Made by a program: the position numbers and the translations under genes
The notes under the pieces: model-generated
Told to the model about the DNA's origin: nothing
Database searches by the model: none
The model's input: only the letters and a program-made list of their open reading frames with translations
From: Pustulibacterium marinum
Lineage (GTDB): Bacteria; Bacteroidota; Bacteroidia; Flavobacteriales; Flavobacteriaceae
Direction: 5' to 3'
NCBI RefSeq assembly: GCF_900116665.1
Contig: NZ_FPBK01000005.1
Location: 1 to 64,000, forward strand
Length of the DNA stretch: 64,000 nucleotides
Shown: positions 15,335 through 25,083 of the stretch, piece after piece
Layout: each line of letters starts with the position of its first letter
Position numbering within the stretch: the stretch's first letter is position 1

Positions 15335-16431
15335 TGCCAACTGTTGTATTTCCATTATCCATCGTAGACAAAGAAGATCACCCAGAATTAGTAGAACAAT
15401 TTCAAGGGGTAGATCCTAAGTATTATTATTCAGCTGCCGAATGGAATCTTTTGCGCAATGCAATCAATGCGTTGCATACCATGATTTCTACGGGAAATAG
15501 CAAATATTTAGGAGATTTTACAACTACCGATGCTTTAATAGCAGCTTACCCAGATCCGGAACCAGGATCAAGAGCTAACATCGTAAACTTAGAAGCAAAT
15601 GATGATTTAGCATTGTGGGATGAAAATGACGAGCAATGGTTCATTTTTGAAGGAGCTGGAGGATTTGGAACCGTAGACGCCGAACTCTCTACAGAGTCTA
15701 CAAATCCTTTACAAAATGCAGCCATAACAGAAGCCTTGTTATTGCTGACGCCTGCTCCAGATTACGATGCGCCAATGGCCAATCTTACTTCGGTAACGCA
15801 AACTGTAGAAATGGGAACAAGTTTGGCAAACCTAACATTTAATATCACGTATTATCAATACGATGGAGGGCCAGCAACTGGATATAAGTTACTTAGAAAT
15901 GGTGTTGAAATTTCAACGGTTCAAAATAATACGATTTCAGAAGATAATATTACTGAAGTAATTCAGTTTCAAGGTGCCGTTGCGCATAATGTTGGTGAAG
16001 TTCAGAATAATATTCTAGGATTGCCAGATTCTACAGGTCTTATTCAAGCGGGAACGGTTTACTCCGTCTTTAGAACTATAACGCCAAAATACAAAGCCTT
16101 TATGGGTATGGCAGATGCTATACCTAGCACACCTGCAGCAGCTAGAGCTTTACCATATTCTTCTTGGGCAGATAATGATTCTATAAGTTTTGTAACAGAT
16201 CAGGAAGCTACACAATTTTATGTGGTAATTCCTGCTGGTAGAGTGATTACACTTGTAGAAGATTTGAGCAATTTAGGTGCTGATATAACGAGTACGTATG
16301 TGTTGGTAGATGCTGCTTTTACCATGGAAGATAATGGAGGAAATGAATACACTGCAAAGCTCTATGAGCGCACACAAGCAGTACCTTATGATGAATATGC
16401 AACCCACAAAATTACTTTAGGAAATGCTTGA
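15334..16431 (+). CDS. tail fibre-like structural protein, 365 aa
   Basis: The N-terminal part includes YYYSAAEWNLLRNAINALHT. LGDFTTTDALIAAYPDPEPG and WDENDEQWFIFEG follow near residues 65-108. The motif STESTNPLQNAAITEAL near residue 120 is common in phage fibre subunits as a trimerisation or linker segment. The C-terminal half is beta-rich. It overlaps the large fibre gene by 8 bp. It probably connects the tail tip to the receptor-binding protein; the detailed role is not known. Confidence 0.6.
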   Translation: MPTVVFPLSIVDKEDHPELVEQFQGVDPKYYYSAAEWNLLRNAINALHTMISTGNSKYLGDFTTTDALIAAYPDPEPGSRANIVNLEANDDLALWDENDEQWFIFEGAGGFGTVDAELSTESTNPLQNAAITEALLLLTPAPDYDAPMANLTSVTQTVEMGTSLANLTFNITYYQYDGGPATGYKLLRNGVEISTVQNNTISEDNITEVIQFQGAVAHNVGEVQNNILGLPDSTGLIQAGTVYSVFRTITPKYKAFMGMADAIPSTPAAARALPYSSWADNDSISFVTDQEATQFYVVIPAGRVITLVEDLSNLGADITSTYVLVDAAFTMEDNGGNEYTAKLYERTQAVPYDEYATHKITLGNA

Positions 16432-19126
16432 TAATGTTTTTACAGAAGGAATTGGCGGACACAGAAGACAAGATGCACACGTTTCTAGCAATCCGTATGC
16501 CGGTCCTTATACATCGGTAGCGCAAGCCAATGAAAATATACCTTATGGGGTACGAAAAAAAGGGCTAAAATGCATCATCTACAATGCGCAGAACTTGCCT
16601 GTACAATATTGGTATTATGGAGGAACTGAAAATACTGATTTGGTTCCTATTTCCATGTCTGGGCAAACAATAAGTTATATTGAGTCTGGTAATGTTTATA
16701 GAACTGCTCCTTACACGTATGCCAATACAGCTTATTCGTGGTTCATAGATTCGGAGAATTTTCAAATACCTGCAGGAAGCAATCAGATCTCTGATGGTTC
16801 TGCTATGGCTGAAGGTGAAAGCCGTATAGATGTTTTTTATCTTGAGGATTCCACAGAACTAAAAATAATTGAAGGAGAAGCTTCCGCAGATCCTATTAAA
16901 CCCGCAATACCTCAAGGAGCTTTGGAGGTAACTTTTGTTATTGTTTCTGCTGCAGGAGAAAACATTTCTAATACATTGGCTTATGATGATGATGCCGGAT
17001 CTCCTTTAGAATTTAACTTTAGCTCAACCAATGGAGTTGTAAGTGATTATACAGAAGAACCTTTTAATGGTCCTAAATGTATATTAGTGAATTCATTTGA
17101 TGGAGCTGTAAAATCATTTTCTTTGTCAGCAGCCGAGGCACAACCATTAAACTTTAATACGTTGCAATTTCAAATAAAATTTTTGCAGCAGCCGTCTAGT
17201 TTAACATCTGGTTTTTTTATAAAACTACTAGCCACCGGCACCGATATTAGTTCTTTTAACCTTTGGGTACAAAATGGAGATTTTGGTATTGATTTTACAA
17301 ATACCAATGATTACCAACTAATAGCTATTCCTTTTTCTTTGTTTGCTTTTACGCAATCAACAATAGATTCTTTTCATACCATACATTTTCAATTCCCTAT
17401 CAATTACCATTGCTCACTGGATGTGATTGAATTGATAAGCAACGATGATCAGACTGAAGTACCCCAGGAACCGGAACCACCTTACTTGTATCAATATGAT
17501 ATTGTGGCTCCAGAAACTTTAGCTTTTGGAGGTGTTCCGCTGGACGAATTTTATGAAGTCGTAAGCCGTTATGGTTTATGGAAATGGTGGAATGAAGTAT
17601 CTCAAAATATAGGAGGAGGATTAAGTGTGTCAGATGGTAGTGTAACTGTAGACACTGCTACAGGGTTAATATTTGAATCCGCTGGGTTTTCTGTTACAGA
17701 TAACGAAGACGGAACCGCCACAATCTCAGTAAAAGGAACTAAATATCAAGATGAAAATGGAATTGATTTATTTCAAACCGACACAGTTAGATTAAAAAAT
17801 TTCGGAGTTGATGTAGCAACAGGAATGATTATAAACTCACCTTATACGGATTACTACTATGTAAACTCAAGTTCAGGAGATGATTCAACAGGAGAATTTG
17901 GAAACCCTAATAAACCATTCCAAAGTATTGATGCTATTTTTGCTTTATATGATTTAGAAACTGATTATGACACTGATGTAATTGTACCTATCAAGTTACA
18001 AACTGGTGACACGTATGTAATCAATACACAAATACCTAATATTGGTTTCGAGATAAAATCGGACTTACCTGCTGTGGTTGATTTATCAAATAACTCAAAT
18101 TCAAATGTTGTATATTCTTCTAATACTTCTAATAAGCACTGGTTGATTTTTAATTTACCACAAGGTCAATTAAGAAACGATAGAAATGGTACAGGTGGTG
18201 GTAATTTTATATGTGAGGATAATTATTACGTATTAAATCTAAATTCATTATATGTTGATAGTACATCAACAACATTTTTAAGTGGTGCTGCTACTTACAT
18301 AAATAAAATAGATATTATACAGACTACGTGTAAATTTGAAAAAATAGTCGGTTCGGTGTATGTCGGTGAATTAACTTTATTATCTGGATATAATTCAACA
18401 TCTAATAATTTATTTGATAGAGCTGATTTAGTAGAGGTTGCTAATTTAATTCACAATAAAACAGCAACTACATATATATTTCAAAGTAATCAATTATGGA
18501 AAATTGGTGATATTTCGGGGAGTACAGCTCTTAAATTTTCATATACACATAACCAAAATACAAAGATTCATTTCTTAAACTCCAAGATAACAAATACTGG
18601 CGGTATACAATTTTCATCTAATCAAATTGGTGATATTACTTTTTCTGGTGTCATTGAATCTTTAATACAACTATCTGGAAATTTTCAAGGTAGAAGTGAT
18701 AGGATTTCTTATTTCAGATGGGTCAGTTTAACTATAAAAAGTGTAGATACATTGAACTTATCTATGACAAGTTCAGGTGATAATTCATATAACACATTTG
18801 AAGTAATTAACTCATATGTGAATATTGGTTCAGGCACTGATTTAATACAGCAATCGAATGATTATGCCACTATAAAAATAGATAATTCGACTATTATAGG
18901 TAATGGTAACGGAACATCTCTAATCACCGTGGTTGCAAGTACAACACCAGATATTTATATCGGAGGTCTTAATACAGATTACGAATCCTTTGTTAGCGAC
19001 TCAACAGTAAAAGTTGATTTTTTATCTAACAGTTTAACTAATGGAATAAAGGTTTTAGGAGACGATGGAAACTATTATAAAATTCATGTAAACAGCTCAG
19101 GAACATTAACCGCTACAGCACTTTAA
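16424..19126 (+). CDS. large tail fibre / receptor-binding protein with beta-helix domain
   Basis: A 900-residue protein. The N-terminal 480 residues hold several beta domains, including a segment with GLWKWWNEVSQN near 385. From about residue 480, YYVNSSSGDDSTGEFGNPNK then PFQSIDAI marks the start of a right-handed parallel beta-helix, as in polysaccharide-binding or degrading tailspikes. The rest is Ser/Thr/Asn-rich with many repeating strands. The DNA from about 17.8 to 19.1 kb is visibly more AT-rich than the N-terminal part, which suggests an exchanged host-range module. No catalytic residues could be assigned. Confidence 0.65.
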   Translation: MLDNVFTEGIGGHRRQDAHVSSNPYAGPYTSVAQANENIPYGVRKKGLKCIIYNAQNLPVQYWYYGGTENTDLVPISMSGQTISYIESGNVYRTAPYTYANTAYSWFIDSENFQIPAGSNQISDGSAMAEGESRIDVFYLEDSTELKIIEGEASADPIKPAIPQGALEVTFVIVSAAGENISNTLAYDDDAGSPLEFNFSSTNGVVSDYTEEPFNGPKCILVNSFDGAVKSFSLSAAEAQPLNFNTLQFQIKFLQQPSSLTSGFFIKLLATGTDISSFNLWVQNGDFGIDFTNTNDYQLIAIPFSLFAFTQSTIDSFHTIHFQFPINYHCSLDVIELISNDDQTEVPQEPEPPYLYQYDIVAPETLAFGGVPLDEFYEVVSRYGLWKWWNEVSQNIGGGLSVSDGSVTVDTATGLIFESAGFSVTDNEDGTATISVKGTKYQDENGIDLFQTDTVRLKNFGVDVATGMIINSPYTDYYYVNSSSGDDSTGEFGNPNKPFQSIDAIFALYDLETDYDTDVIVPIKLQTGDTYVINTQIPNIGFEIKSDLPAVVDLSNNSNSNVVYSSNTSNKHWLIFNLPQGQLRNDRNGTGGGNFICEDNYYVLNLNSLYVDSTSTTFLSGAATYINKIDIIQTTCKFEKIVGSVYVGELTLLSGYNSTSNNLFDRADLVEVANLIHNKTATTYIFQSNQLWKIGDISGSTALKFSYTHNQNTKIHFLNSKITNTGGIQFSSNQIGDITFSGVIESLIQLSGNFQGRSDRISYFRWVSLTIKSVDTLNLSMTSSGDNSYNTFEVINSYVNIGSGTDLIQQSNDYATIKIDNSTIIGNGNGTSLITVVASTTPDIYIGGLNTDYESFVSDSTVKVDFLSNSLTNGIKVLGDDGNYYKIHVNSSGTLTATAL

Positions 19127-19135
19127 TTATATATC

Positions 19136-19516
19136 ATGGTATCAATAAAAAACACTCAGAAAATAACATTTACAGGTCAATTGGTCACTGAAGAAAAGTA
19201 TGTGATGGTTAGTATAAGAGACCTTAATATTTCTAATGAAAAGCAAACTATTACATCAATTGTAAAATGCTTTACTTTCAATTATAAATTGGATGAGGAA
19301 GGTTTAGAGACAACAGAGATTATCAATCTAAAAGAATTGCCTGGAGAAACTAAACCTATAAAATTCAATAGGTCAGAAATGCATAAATTAATGCAAGCCA
19401 TGCAGCCAGCAATTGGAGACATGGATAGCTTTGATGCTTTCCAAAATCAAGTATTGATGTATTTAGCTCAAAGAGATCAATACTTCGGTTTAGCAAACAA
19501 CTGGGAAATTGTGTAA
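19136..19516 (+). CDS. hypothetical virion-region protein, 126 aa
   Basis: Begins MVSIKNTQKITFTGQ. The first half is beta-rich and the second helical, ending QRDQYFGLANNWEIV. It lies between the fibre and lysis genes. A role in fibre assembly is possible from position, but nothing in the sequence shows it. Confidence 0.5.
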   Translation: MVSIKNTQKITFTGQLVTEEKYVMVSIRDLNISNEKQTITSIVKCFTFNYKLDEEGLETTEIINLKELPGETKPIKFNRSEMHKLMQAMQPAIGDMDSFDAFQNQVLMYLAQRDQYFGLANNWEIV

Positions 19517-19529
19517 TAAGCTTTTTGCT

Positions 19530-20081
19530 ATGACAACAGAAAAACAACCAACCAAAATTAGATCTCATTTAGTAGCTTTCTTTTTTAAAGAAATGCTAGG
19601 TAAAGAAGCGCATTACCATGGAAAAACGGCAAAGTCTATAAAGATTTTACCAGCATCTTCTATTGGTAGAATTCTTAATTTATATTACAGAACAGAATAT
19701 GAAGAGAAAGAATACTTTCCTTTTCTAATTTACATTACGCATGATGAGAAACTAGCTATCAATCAATTTAAAGGGGTTGTTTATGTAGAAAAGAATGGGG
19801 TAAAATCATATTTAAGACTTTCTGAAGAAAGCTCCAGAGAAGTAAATAATTTTTTAGAAGACTGGTTTCGTATCTCATTTGTCTACTATGTAGACGGTTT
19901 CAAATCTGGTAAAAACATGATTGCTGAAGCTATTAATTGTTGGATTGATAAGTATGAGTTGTTGGAACATGGTTTTAGCTATGAAACGCTAAGAATGCTT
20001 TACTATCGCGAAAAAAAAAAGAATGCTAACTGCGGTAGACTGCAATATAAAATAGGCAATAGAATTTTAAACTATCAATAG
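19530..20081 (+). CDS. hypothetical protein, 183 aa
   Basis: Start at the ATG at 19530 (MTTEKQPTKI). It contains YREKKKNANCGRLQYKIGNR at the C-terminus and is basic and probably alpha/beta. No family recognised. It is the last gene before a promoter-like region that opens the lysis cassette. Confidence 0.5.
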   Translation: MTTEKQPTKIRSHLVAFFFKEMLGKEAHYHGKTAKSIKILPASSIGRILNLYYRTEYEEKEYFPFLIYITHDEKLAINQFKGVVYVEKNGVKSYLRLSEESSREVNNFLEDWFRISFVYYVDGFKSGKNMIAEAINCWIDKYELLEHGFSYETLRMLYYREKKKNANCGRLQYKIGNRILNYQ

Positions 20082-20085
20082 TTTT

Positions 20086-20123
20086 CATGTAACAGCAAAT
20101 TATGTATTAGCAGGTTAGGTTTG
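20086..20123 (+). promoter_or_regulatory. lysis-cassette promoter with CATGTAACA box
   Basis: CATGTAACA at 20086-20094 and a perfect -7 element TAGGTTTG at 20116-20123; the two start exactly 30 bp apart. The same spacing recurs at 25979 and 34786. The holin-like gene starts 17 bp downstream of the -7. Confidence 0.7.
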
Positions 20124-20140
20124 CTTAAAAGAACTTAACC

Positions 20141-20815
20141 ATGAGCGCAACTTGCTTTGAGATTTACTTCAATCCGGTTTACATTTATGTACGTAATACG
20201 CTGCTTTTTGCAGCTGACAATAATTTTAAAACTACTAAAACTTCATTAGTAGCTTCTACGTTACTAGAGGCGGGCCAATATGTTTTAGGTATAGATCTAT
20301 TTGGGGTTTCTATGCCTTTAATCGCATGGGTTTTAATCACTGTTGGTTTCGATGCCTGGTACGGGATTAAAAAATCTAAAAAGCAAGCTTTGGAAGCGTA
20401 TAGCAATGCTATGAAGTTTCCTAAAGATTCTCCGGAGCATCGTAAAGAGATGCGCGTTTATAAATTGAAAAAATACGATCCTAAAAAGCTTCAGTTTACT
20501 TTTTTCAAATGTTTTACACTCCTAGCGTATTTAGCTTTCGCTAAAGTTTTATTGAGTGAAGGAAATGGAATTTTAGATTTTACGCTACAAGTGTTAACCA
20601 AGGCGCCTATTGCTATTTTTTGGTATAAAGACTTTAAATCAATTGGCGATAATACAGCATATATCTACAAGAAAAAAGCGCCAATTTTCACCATTGTAGA
20701 AAGCATTTTTGAACCTAGGATCAAAAAGTTTTATGGTGGTTCTTCAGGTACAAACTACCAGGAGGATTCTACTCCTGAAAATTCAAATATGAGAGATGAT
20801 GAAAACAAACGTTAG
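20141..20815 (+). CDS. holin-like membrane protein
   Basis: A 224-residue protein with hydrophobic segments near 30-75 (VSMPLIAWVLITVGFDAW), 125-145 and 150-170, and a charged C-terminal tail. It stands first in a cassette followed by a lysin-like protein and a lipoprotein with a membrane span. It resembles the holin-type proteins of Bacteroidota phages in layout. It would open the inner membrane at lysis. The call rests on topology and context. It overlaps the next gene by 20 bp. Confidence 0.6.
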   Translation: MSATCFEIYFNPVYIYVRNTLLFAADNNFKTTKTSLVASTLLEAGQYVLGIDLFGVSMPLIAWVLITVGFDAWYGIKKSKKQALEAYSNAMKFPKDSPEHRKEMRVYKLKKYDPKKLQFTFFKCFTLLAYLAFAKVLLSEGNGILDFTLQVLTKAPIAIFWYKDFKSIGDNTAYIYKKKAPIFTIVESIFEPRIKKFYGGSSGTNYQEDSTPENSNMRDDENKR

Positions 20816-21386
20816 AAGTTTTACAGACAAAGAACTGCTGGACCGAGTAGAAGCTATTGGGGGTAAAATTCCAAATAGAGGTAAATACTTGTGTATAGGT
20901 GTTCAGAGCAAAGAAGATCAATACAATGTATTTGATGATAAATTTTACCTCTATGATGGGTGTGATTTTGTAATGGTTAGTTCCGGAACTACCAATGCCG
21001 GTTCCACTGCATTAAAAACATTTGACAAATATAATTTAGAAGGAGCTGCTGTCTGGAGAACCGATCAGTTCGTAGAAGACTGTTTTGCGCCAGGGCTGCA
21101 CAAAAGTAAAATGAAAGCTCTTAGACAGCACTCCCCTATTGAATACTACCGTGATTCAAATAAAGACAATCGCGCCGATCAAACAGGAAAATTACACAAG
21201 GGAATTATTTGGGCCAATATGCACGGCGTTTCTTATGATGCTGAAAGCAACATCATAAAAACCAATATCGGAGGCTGGAGCTTTGCTTGTCAGGTTTGGA
21301 ACAACATGCCGGACTATCACAACATGATCGATTTGACTTGGAAAAGAGATCTACCAATTGACTATGCACTTTTAAAAGAATTCTAG
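20796..21386 (+). CDS. candidate endolysin, L,D-transpeptidase-like fold
   Basis: A 196-residue protein. IEYYRDSNKDNRADQTG, then the pair H143 (NMHG) and C165 (GGWSFACQVW), follow the His-to-Cys spacing of YkuD-type catalytic cores. Related phage proteins with WSAGCQV at this place are common in Bacteroidota. It sits between a holin-like gene and a spanin-like lipoprotein. It may cut or modify peptidoglycan at lysis. No standard lysozyme or amidase motif is present. The activity is inferred. Confidence 0.5.
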   Translation: MMKTNVRSFTDKELLDRVEAIGGKIPNRGKYLCIGVQSKEDQYNVFDDKFYLYDGCDFVMVSSGTTNAGSTALKTFDKYNLEGAAVWRTDQFVEDCFAPGLHKSKMKALRQHSPIEYYRDSNKDNRADQTGKLHKGIIWANMHGVSYDAESNIIKTNIGGWSFACQVWNNMPDYHNMIDLTWKRDLPIDYALLKEF

Positions 21387-21387
21387 T

Positions 21388-21966
21388 ATGAAAAAATTAT
21401 TGGTATTACTCCTAATATTCATCAGCTGCAGCTGTGGATCTGTTTCTAAAAGTAAAGAGAAATCAGAGTTTGAAAATCAGAAGGAATCAGCTGTAGATCT
21501 TTCAGAGGTGTCAAAAGAAACTTCTGAAATTTTAGCTAAGAATTCTATGCATTCTCATGCTGTTGAGAATGCTCAGTTTTTAGAGGTTGAAGTTTCTCCA
21601 GGAGAATCTTTGAGTATTACTCAAAGGGACGAAAATGGAAAAGAGACAAATACAACCTTCTCCGGATCTGGTAAGATTAAGTTTGGTTCTTCTGAAAAAG
21701 AAGAAATCAATACTGAAGAAAATCATACCCACGAAGCTAAACAAACTGAAAAAGTTGTAGACAGTACAGCTACCGCATCTTCTACAGAAAAAGGTAAAAC
21801 CATAACAGCTAATGTAGAACGTTCGGGAGGTTTCCCGTGGTGGCTTCTGTTGTTAGTTCTTATAGCCTTGGTAGCTGCTGCTATTTACCTAAACAAGCAA
21901 TTCTCTTGGATTTTAAAGTTAAAAAACGGTGTAACATCCGTATACAAAGCAATTTTTAAAATTTGA
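21388..21966 (+). CDS. candidate unimolecular spanin (lipoprotein with C-terminal membrane span)
   Basis: A 192-residue protein. The N-terminus is a lipoprotein signal (MKKLLVLLLIFISCSCGS, lipidated Cys at 14 or 16). A long charged, Ser/Glu-rich linker follows, and the C-terminus has a membrane helix near 150-168 (FPWWLLLLVLIALVAAAIY). An outer-membrane lipid anchor at one end and an inner-membrane span at the other is the layout of unimolecular spanins, which fuse the two membranes in the last step of lysis. It lies directly after the lysin-like gene (1 bp gap). The role is inferred from topology and place. Confidence 0.6.
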   Translation: MKKLLVLLLIFISCSCGSVSKSKEKSEFENQKESAVDLSEVSKETSEILAKNSMHSHAVENAQFLEVEVSPGESLSITQRDENGKETNTTFSGSGKIKFGSSEKEEINTEENHTHEAKQTEKVVDSTATASSTEKGKTITANVERSGGFPWWLLLLVLIALVAAAIYLNKQFSWILKLKNGVTSVYKAIFKI

Positions 21967-21970
21967 ACCT

Positions 21971-22840
21971 ATGAAAGTTAACGGATTACTACATGATATT
22001 GCAAAAGGTCAATGGGCTATGTCTCTTGAAGGTTATATGGCTTGGGCTCCGGTTGCATACAAAATTTTGACAGGTAAAAGTGAGTTACCAGAATTAGAAG
22101 CTGCAAAGCTTATCACTTTTTACGGAGATCAAGGAAATGAATTAATGCCAGATGAAGAAGGAGCTGTAGATGTTAGCAGAGGAGCTGTAGCAGTTGTCAA
22201 TATCATTGGTCCTATGATTAAGTATGGAGATTGGTGTGTTTGGGGAGCCGATGAAATTTCAAAAAAAATAAAAGGATTATATGCCGATCCTAATATAAAA
22301 GGAATTGTAATTGTTTGTGACGGTCCTGGAGGAGCTGTTGGCGGGATACCGTATTACAAAGATCTTGCTCGTTACAAAAACAAACCATTAGGTATTGTGT
22401 ACGATACCATGTGTAGTGCTCACTTATGGGGAATGTATGCCATGAAACCTGACTTTGTTTGGGCAGCTAACGATATCAGCGCGCAGGTTGGATCCATGGG
22501 GATTATGATCAGTCTGCTTGATAATAGAAAGTACCTAACAGAAAATGGTATTAGCATTCACGATATATATGCCGATGAAAGCTCTGATAAAAATCAGCCT
22601 TTCATTCAAGCTTTAAATGGAGAATATGATTTGATTAAAGCCGAATCATTAAATCCATTAGCTCGTAAGTTTCAATCAGAAATGCTAACTCTTAGACCAT
22701 CTTTAAAAAAGGAGGTGCCTGGAGTAATTACGGGTAAAGTGTTCTTCACAGATCAGGCTTTAGAGTATGGTTTTGCTGACGGTGTAGGAACGGTTGAAGA
22801 GGCTATAGAGAGAGTAGAAATTCTCTCAGAAATCAATTAA
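21971..22840 (+). CDS. S49-family head maturation protease
   Basis: A 289-residue protein of the SppA/S49 peptidase fold. AVAVVNIIGPMIKYG opens the core, CDGPGGAVGG lies near 116-125, the likely nucleophile is S149 (MCSAHLWG), and VGSMGI follows at 173-178. It lies directly before the capsid gene, as phage prohead proteases do. It would cut the scaffold part of the capsid precursor during head assembly. Its length fits the phage subgroup. The nucleophile is assigned by pattern only. Confidence 0.8.
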   Translation: MKVNGLLHDIAKGQWAMSLEGYMAWAPVAYKILTGKSELPELEAAKLITFYGDQGNELMPDEEGAVDVSRGAVAVVNIIGPMIKYGDWCVWGADEISKKIKGLYADPNIKGIVIVCDGPGGAVGGIPYYKDLARYKNKPLGIVYDTMCSAHLWGMYAMKPDFVWAANDISAQVGSMGIMISLLDNRKYLTENGISIHDIYADESSDKNQPFIQALNGEYDLIKAESLNPLARKFQSEMLTLRPSLKKEVPGVITGKVFFTDQALEYGFADGVGTVEEAIERVEILSEIN

Positions 22841-22868
22841 GTAAGTTTAATTTAATAATCAATAGAAA

Positions 22869-25058
22869 ATGAAGTTTAGTGCATTAAAACGATTGCAGAC
22901 GACTATGGTCGCATTGGCTTCGCTCCTTAATTTGGATGCAAAAAAAGACGATGTACCTATCGATGCTCAGAAAAAAGAGCTTGCCTTAGATGAAGATCAA
23001 ATGGCGGTATTACATGGCGAATACGGAGAAGAAGATTCTACGAAAATGATTAATGCCATCAATCAGGAAATTAAAGCTGCTATGACAGAGAATCTTGAAT
23101 TCAAAGCTATCCAAGACGAGATTGATGCAATGATCAAAGAAAACAACTTGAATGCGGAAGAAATTAAAGGTTCAGGTGGTGAAGGTAAAAAGGGCGATCA
23201 GACAGATTATTCGGCTCAAATCAAAGCTTTAAATGAAAAGTATAAAGCGCAGAATGATCTTCTACAAAAATTAATTAATGATCCTGAAGGAGATACTCCT
23301 GAAGCTATTATCAAAGGTATGGGACAAAAAATTCAGCATTCAGCAACCCACGTTTTTGGAGGTAATGAAGAATGGAACAAAATTGAAGGTAGATCTTGGA
23401 ACCAACGATTGGTAAACGGAGCTGTAAAAGCTACCGATTTCAATGCAGACTCAAATATTCCATTACTGCAGGATGATGTTGCCCACTTTGTACGTGAGAA
23501 TCCTGAGTATTTAGAATCTTTATTTAGCGATTACGAAGAGCTTCCAAGTGAATGGTCTCGTAAAACTGGTGTTTTAGATAGAGTTGCCAATGGATATATT
23601 ATTCCTGGTGAAATTGTACAGGGTAGAAAAAAAGGATGGTCTCCAAAGAACAACTTTAAAATTGGAGCTGAAGAAGGAAGAGTTTTCAGAAAGAAAATAG
23701 ACATTACATTTGATGGATATGAGCTTCAAGAAATGGAAACTACTTGGATCCGTTCTTATAACAAAGAAGGATCTTCTCCTTTAAAAATGACTTTCATAGG
23801 ACACTTATTGGCCGAACTTGTGAAACAACAAATGTTGGATGATCGTAAAGCTCAAATCAACGGTTTGTACGCGAAGACTCCAGACGGAGATGATATGCCG
23901 GGTAAAGCTGTAAACTCACAAAATGGTTTACGTTACCTATTCTGGTATTACAGAGATGTGAAAAAACAATACAGAGCTTCTGATATTGGGGTTCCTTCAG
24001 ATTCTAATATTGTAGACTATGTAGAAGAATTAGTGTTGTCCGTTCCAGAGGATGACAGAAACAAAGAACTAGAGTTAGGTATTTCTGAATACTGGTTAAA
24101 AAAATACCGTAAAAAAGCGGGGCAATTGTACAACCTTCAAATGGATACAGAGGAAGGAAGAACAGAATATAAGAAGAACCATGTTGTAAACTATCCTAAC
24201 ATCAAATTCCAACCATTAAAGGATATGACTCGTACAGACTTTATGTACATCACGCAGTCTAAGAATATCCAGATTATGGATTATAATACAAACGAAAAAG
24301 GGAAATTTACTATTACCCATGATGGTAAGAGAAATGTTAACATTTTTGCAGACTACAGACTTGGTATTAGATTAATCTATGTAGGGGTTAAAACGAAAGC
24401 TGGAGATCCTAAAGAGTTCGAGAAGCAAATGGTATGGTCTAATAGTGTTCCAATTTTCGCTAAAGACATAACATTACCATTGTTTGATGACGAAACTGGT
24501 GAGTTAGAATTCACTTATAATAGCATGAAAGTAGATGATGCTTGGAAAACTGATATTACAGATGTAACTGATGCTGTTCCTGGTCAGGTTGTGAGAATCT
24601 CAGGAAACACATCATTGTCTGTTAGCAAAAACGTAGTTGCTACAGGTAATATTACCTTGAGTGATGGAAGCTTTGACTTAAAGTCTGGAGGAACGTTGAC
24701 TCTTTATGTAAATGAAGACAAAACGTTAACAGAGCTTACAAGAACCACAGAACCTGCTACAAAGACTACAGGATCTATTGAATACACTACAGCTGTACTT
24801 GATGCAGATTTAGGAACTGTTTACAAGTTCACTGGTGATGCTACCACAGCTATTACAAGTATTACTAATGGTGTGGAGTCTAAGACAATCACTATTTACG
24901 GTACCGATACTGCAGATGTAGATGTGACACTTTCTACTACAGGAAATATTAGTTTAACTGAGGCAGCAACTTTAGCAAGCTCAGAAGACTTAATTAAACT
25001 GACTTTGGTAGATGGTATTTGGATGGAAACAGGTAGAACAATAGCTCCTGCAGCCTAA
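22869..25058 (+). CDS. major capsid protein with N-terminal scaffold-like region
   Basis: A 729-residue protein, the likely major capsid protein: it follows the S49 protease and precedes a second structural gene. Residues 1-160 are charged and helical with Gly-rich linkers, like the delta (scaffold) domain cut off in HK97-type heads. The central 400 residues form the presumed capsid fold (VRENPEYLESLFSDYEELPS near 200). From about 565 on there are two similar beta repeats (VATGNITL and STTGNISL are matching points), probably surface-exposed. A related repeat occurs in the next gene. The identity comes from context and length; no motif is decisive. Confidence 0.65.
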   Translation: MKFSALKRLQTTMVALASLLNLDAKKDDVPIDAQKKELALDEDQMAVLHGEYGEEDSTKMINAINQEIKAAMTENLEFKAIQDEIDAMIKENNLNAEEIKGSGGEGKKGDQTDYSAQIKALNEKYKAQNDLLQKLINDPEGDTPEAIIKGMGQKIQHSATHVFGGNEEWNKIEGRSWNQRLVNGAVKATDFNADSNIPLLQDDVAHFVRENPEYLESLFSDYEELPSEWSRKTGVLDRVANGYIIPGEIVQGRKKGWSPKNNFKIGAEEGRVFRKKIDITFDGYELQEMETTWIRSYNKEGSSPLKMTFIGHLLAELVKQQMLDDRKAQINGLYAKTPDGDDMPGKAVNSQNGLRYLFWYYRDVKKQYRASDIGVPSDSNIVDYVEELVLSVPEDDRNKELELGISEYWLKKYRKKAGQLYNLQMDTEEGRTEYKKNHVVNYPNIKFQPLKDMTRTDFMYITQSKNIQIMDYNTNEKGKFTITHDGKRNVNIFADYRLGIRLIYVGVKTKAGDPKEFEKQMVWSNSVPIFAKDITLPLFDDETGELEFTYNSMKVDDAWKTDITDVTDAVPGQVVRISGNTSLSVSKNVVATGNITLSDGSFDLKSGGTLTLYVNEDKTLTELTRTTEPATKTTGSIEYTTAVLDADLGTVYKFTGDATTAITSITNGVESKTITIYGTDTADVDVTLSTTGNISLTEAATLASSEDLIKLTLVDGIWMETGRTIAPAA

Positions 25059-25083
25059 GTTTAATTTTTAAAAGCGCAATACA

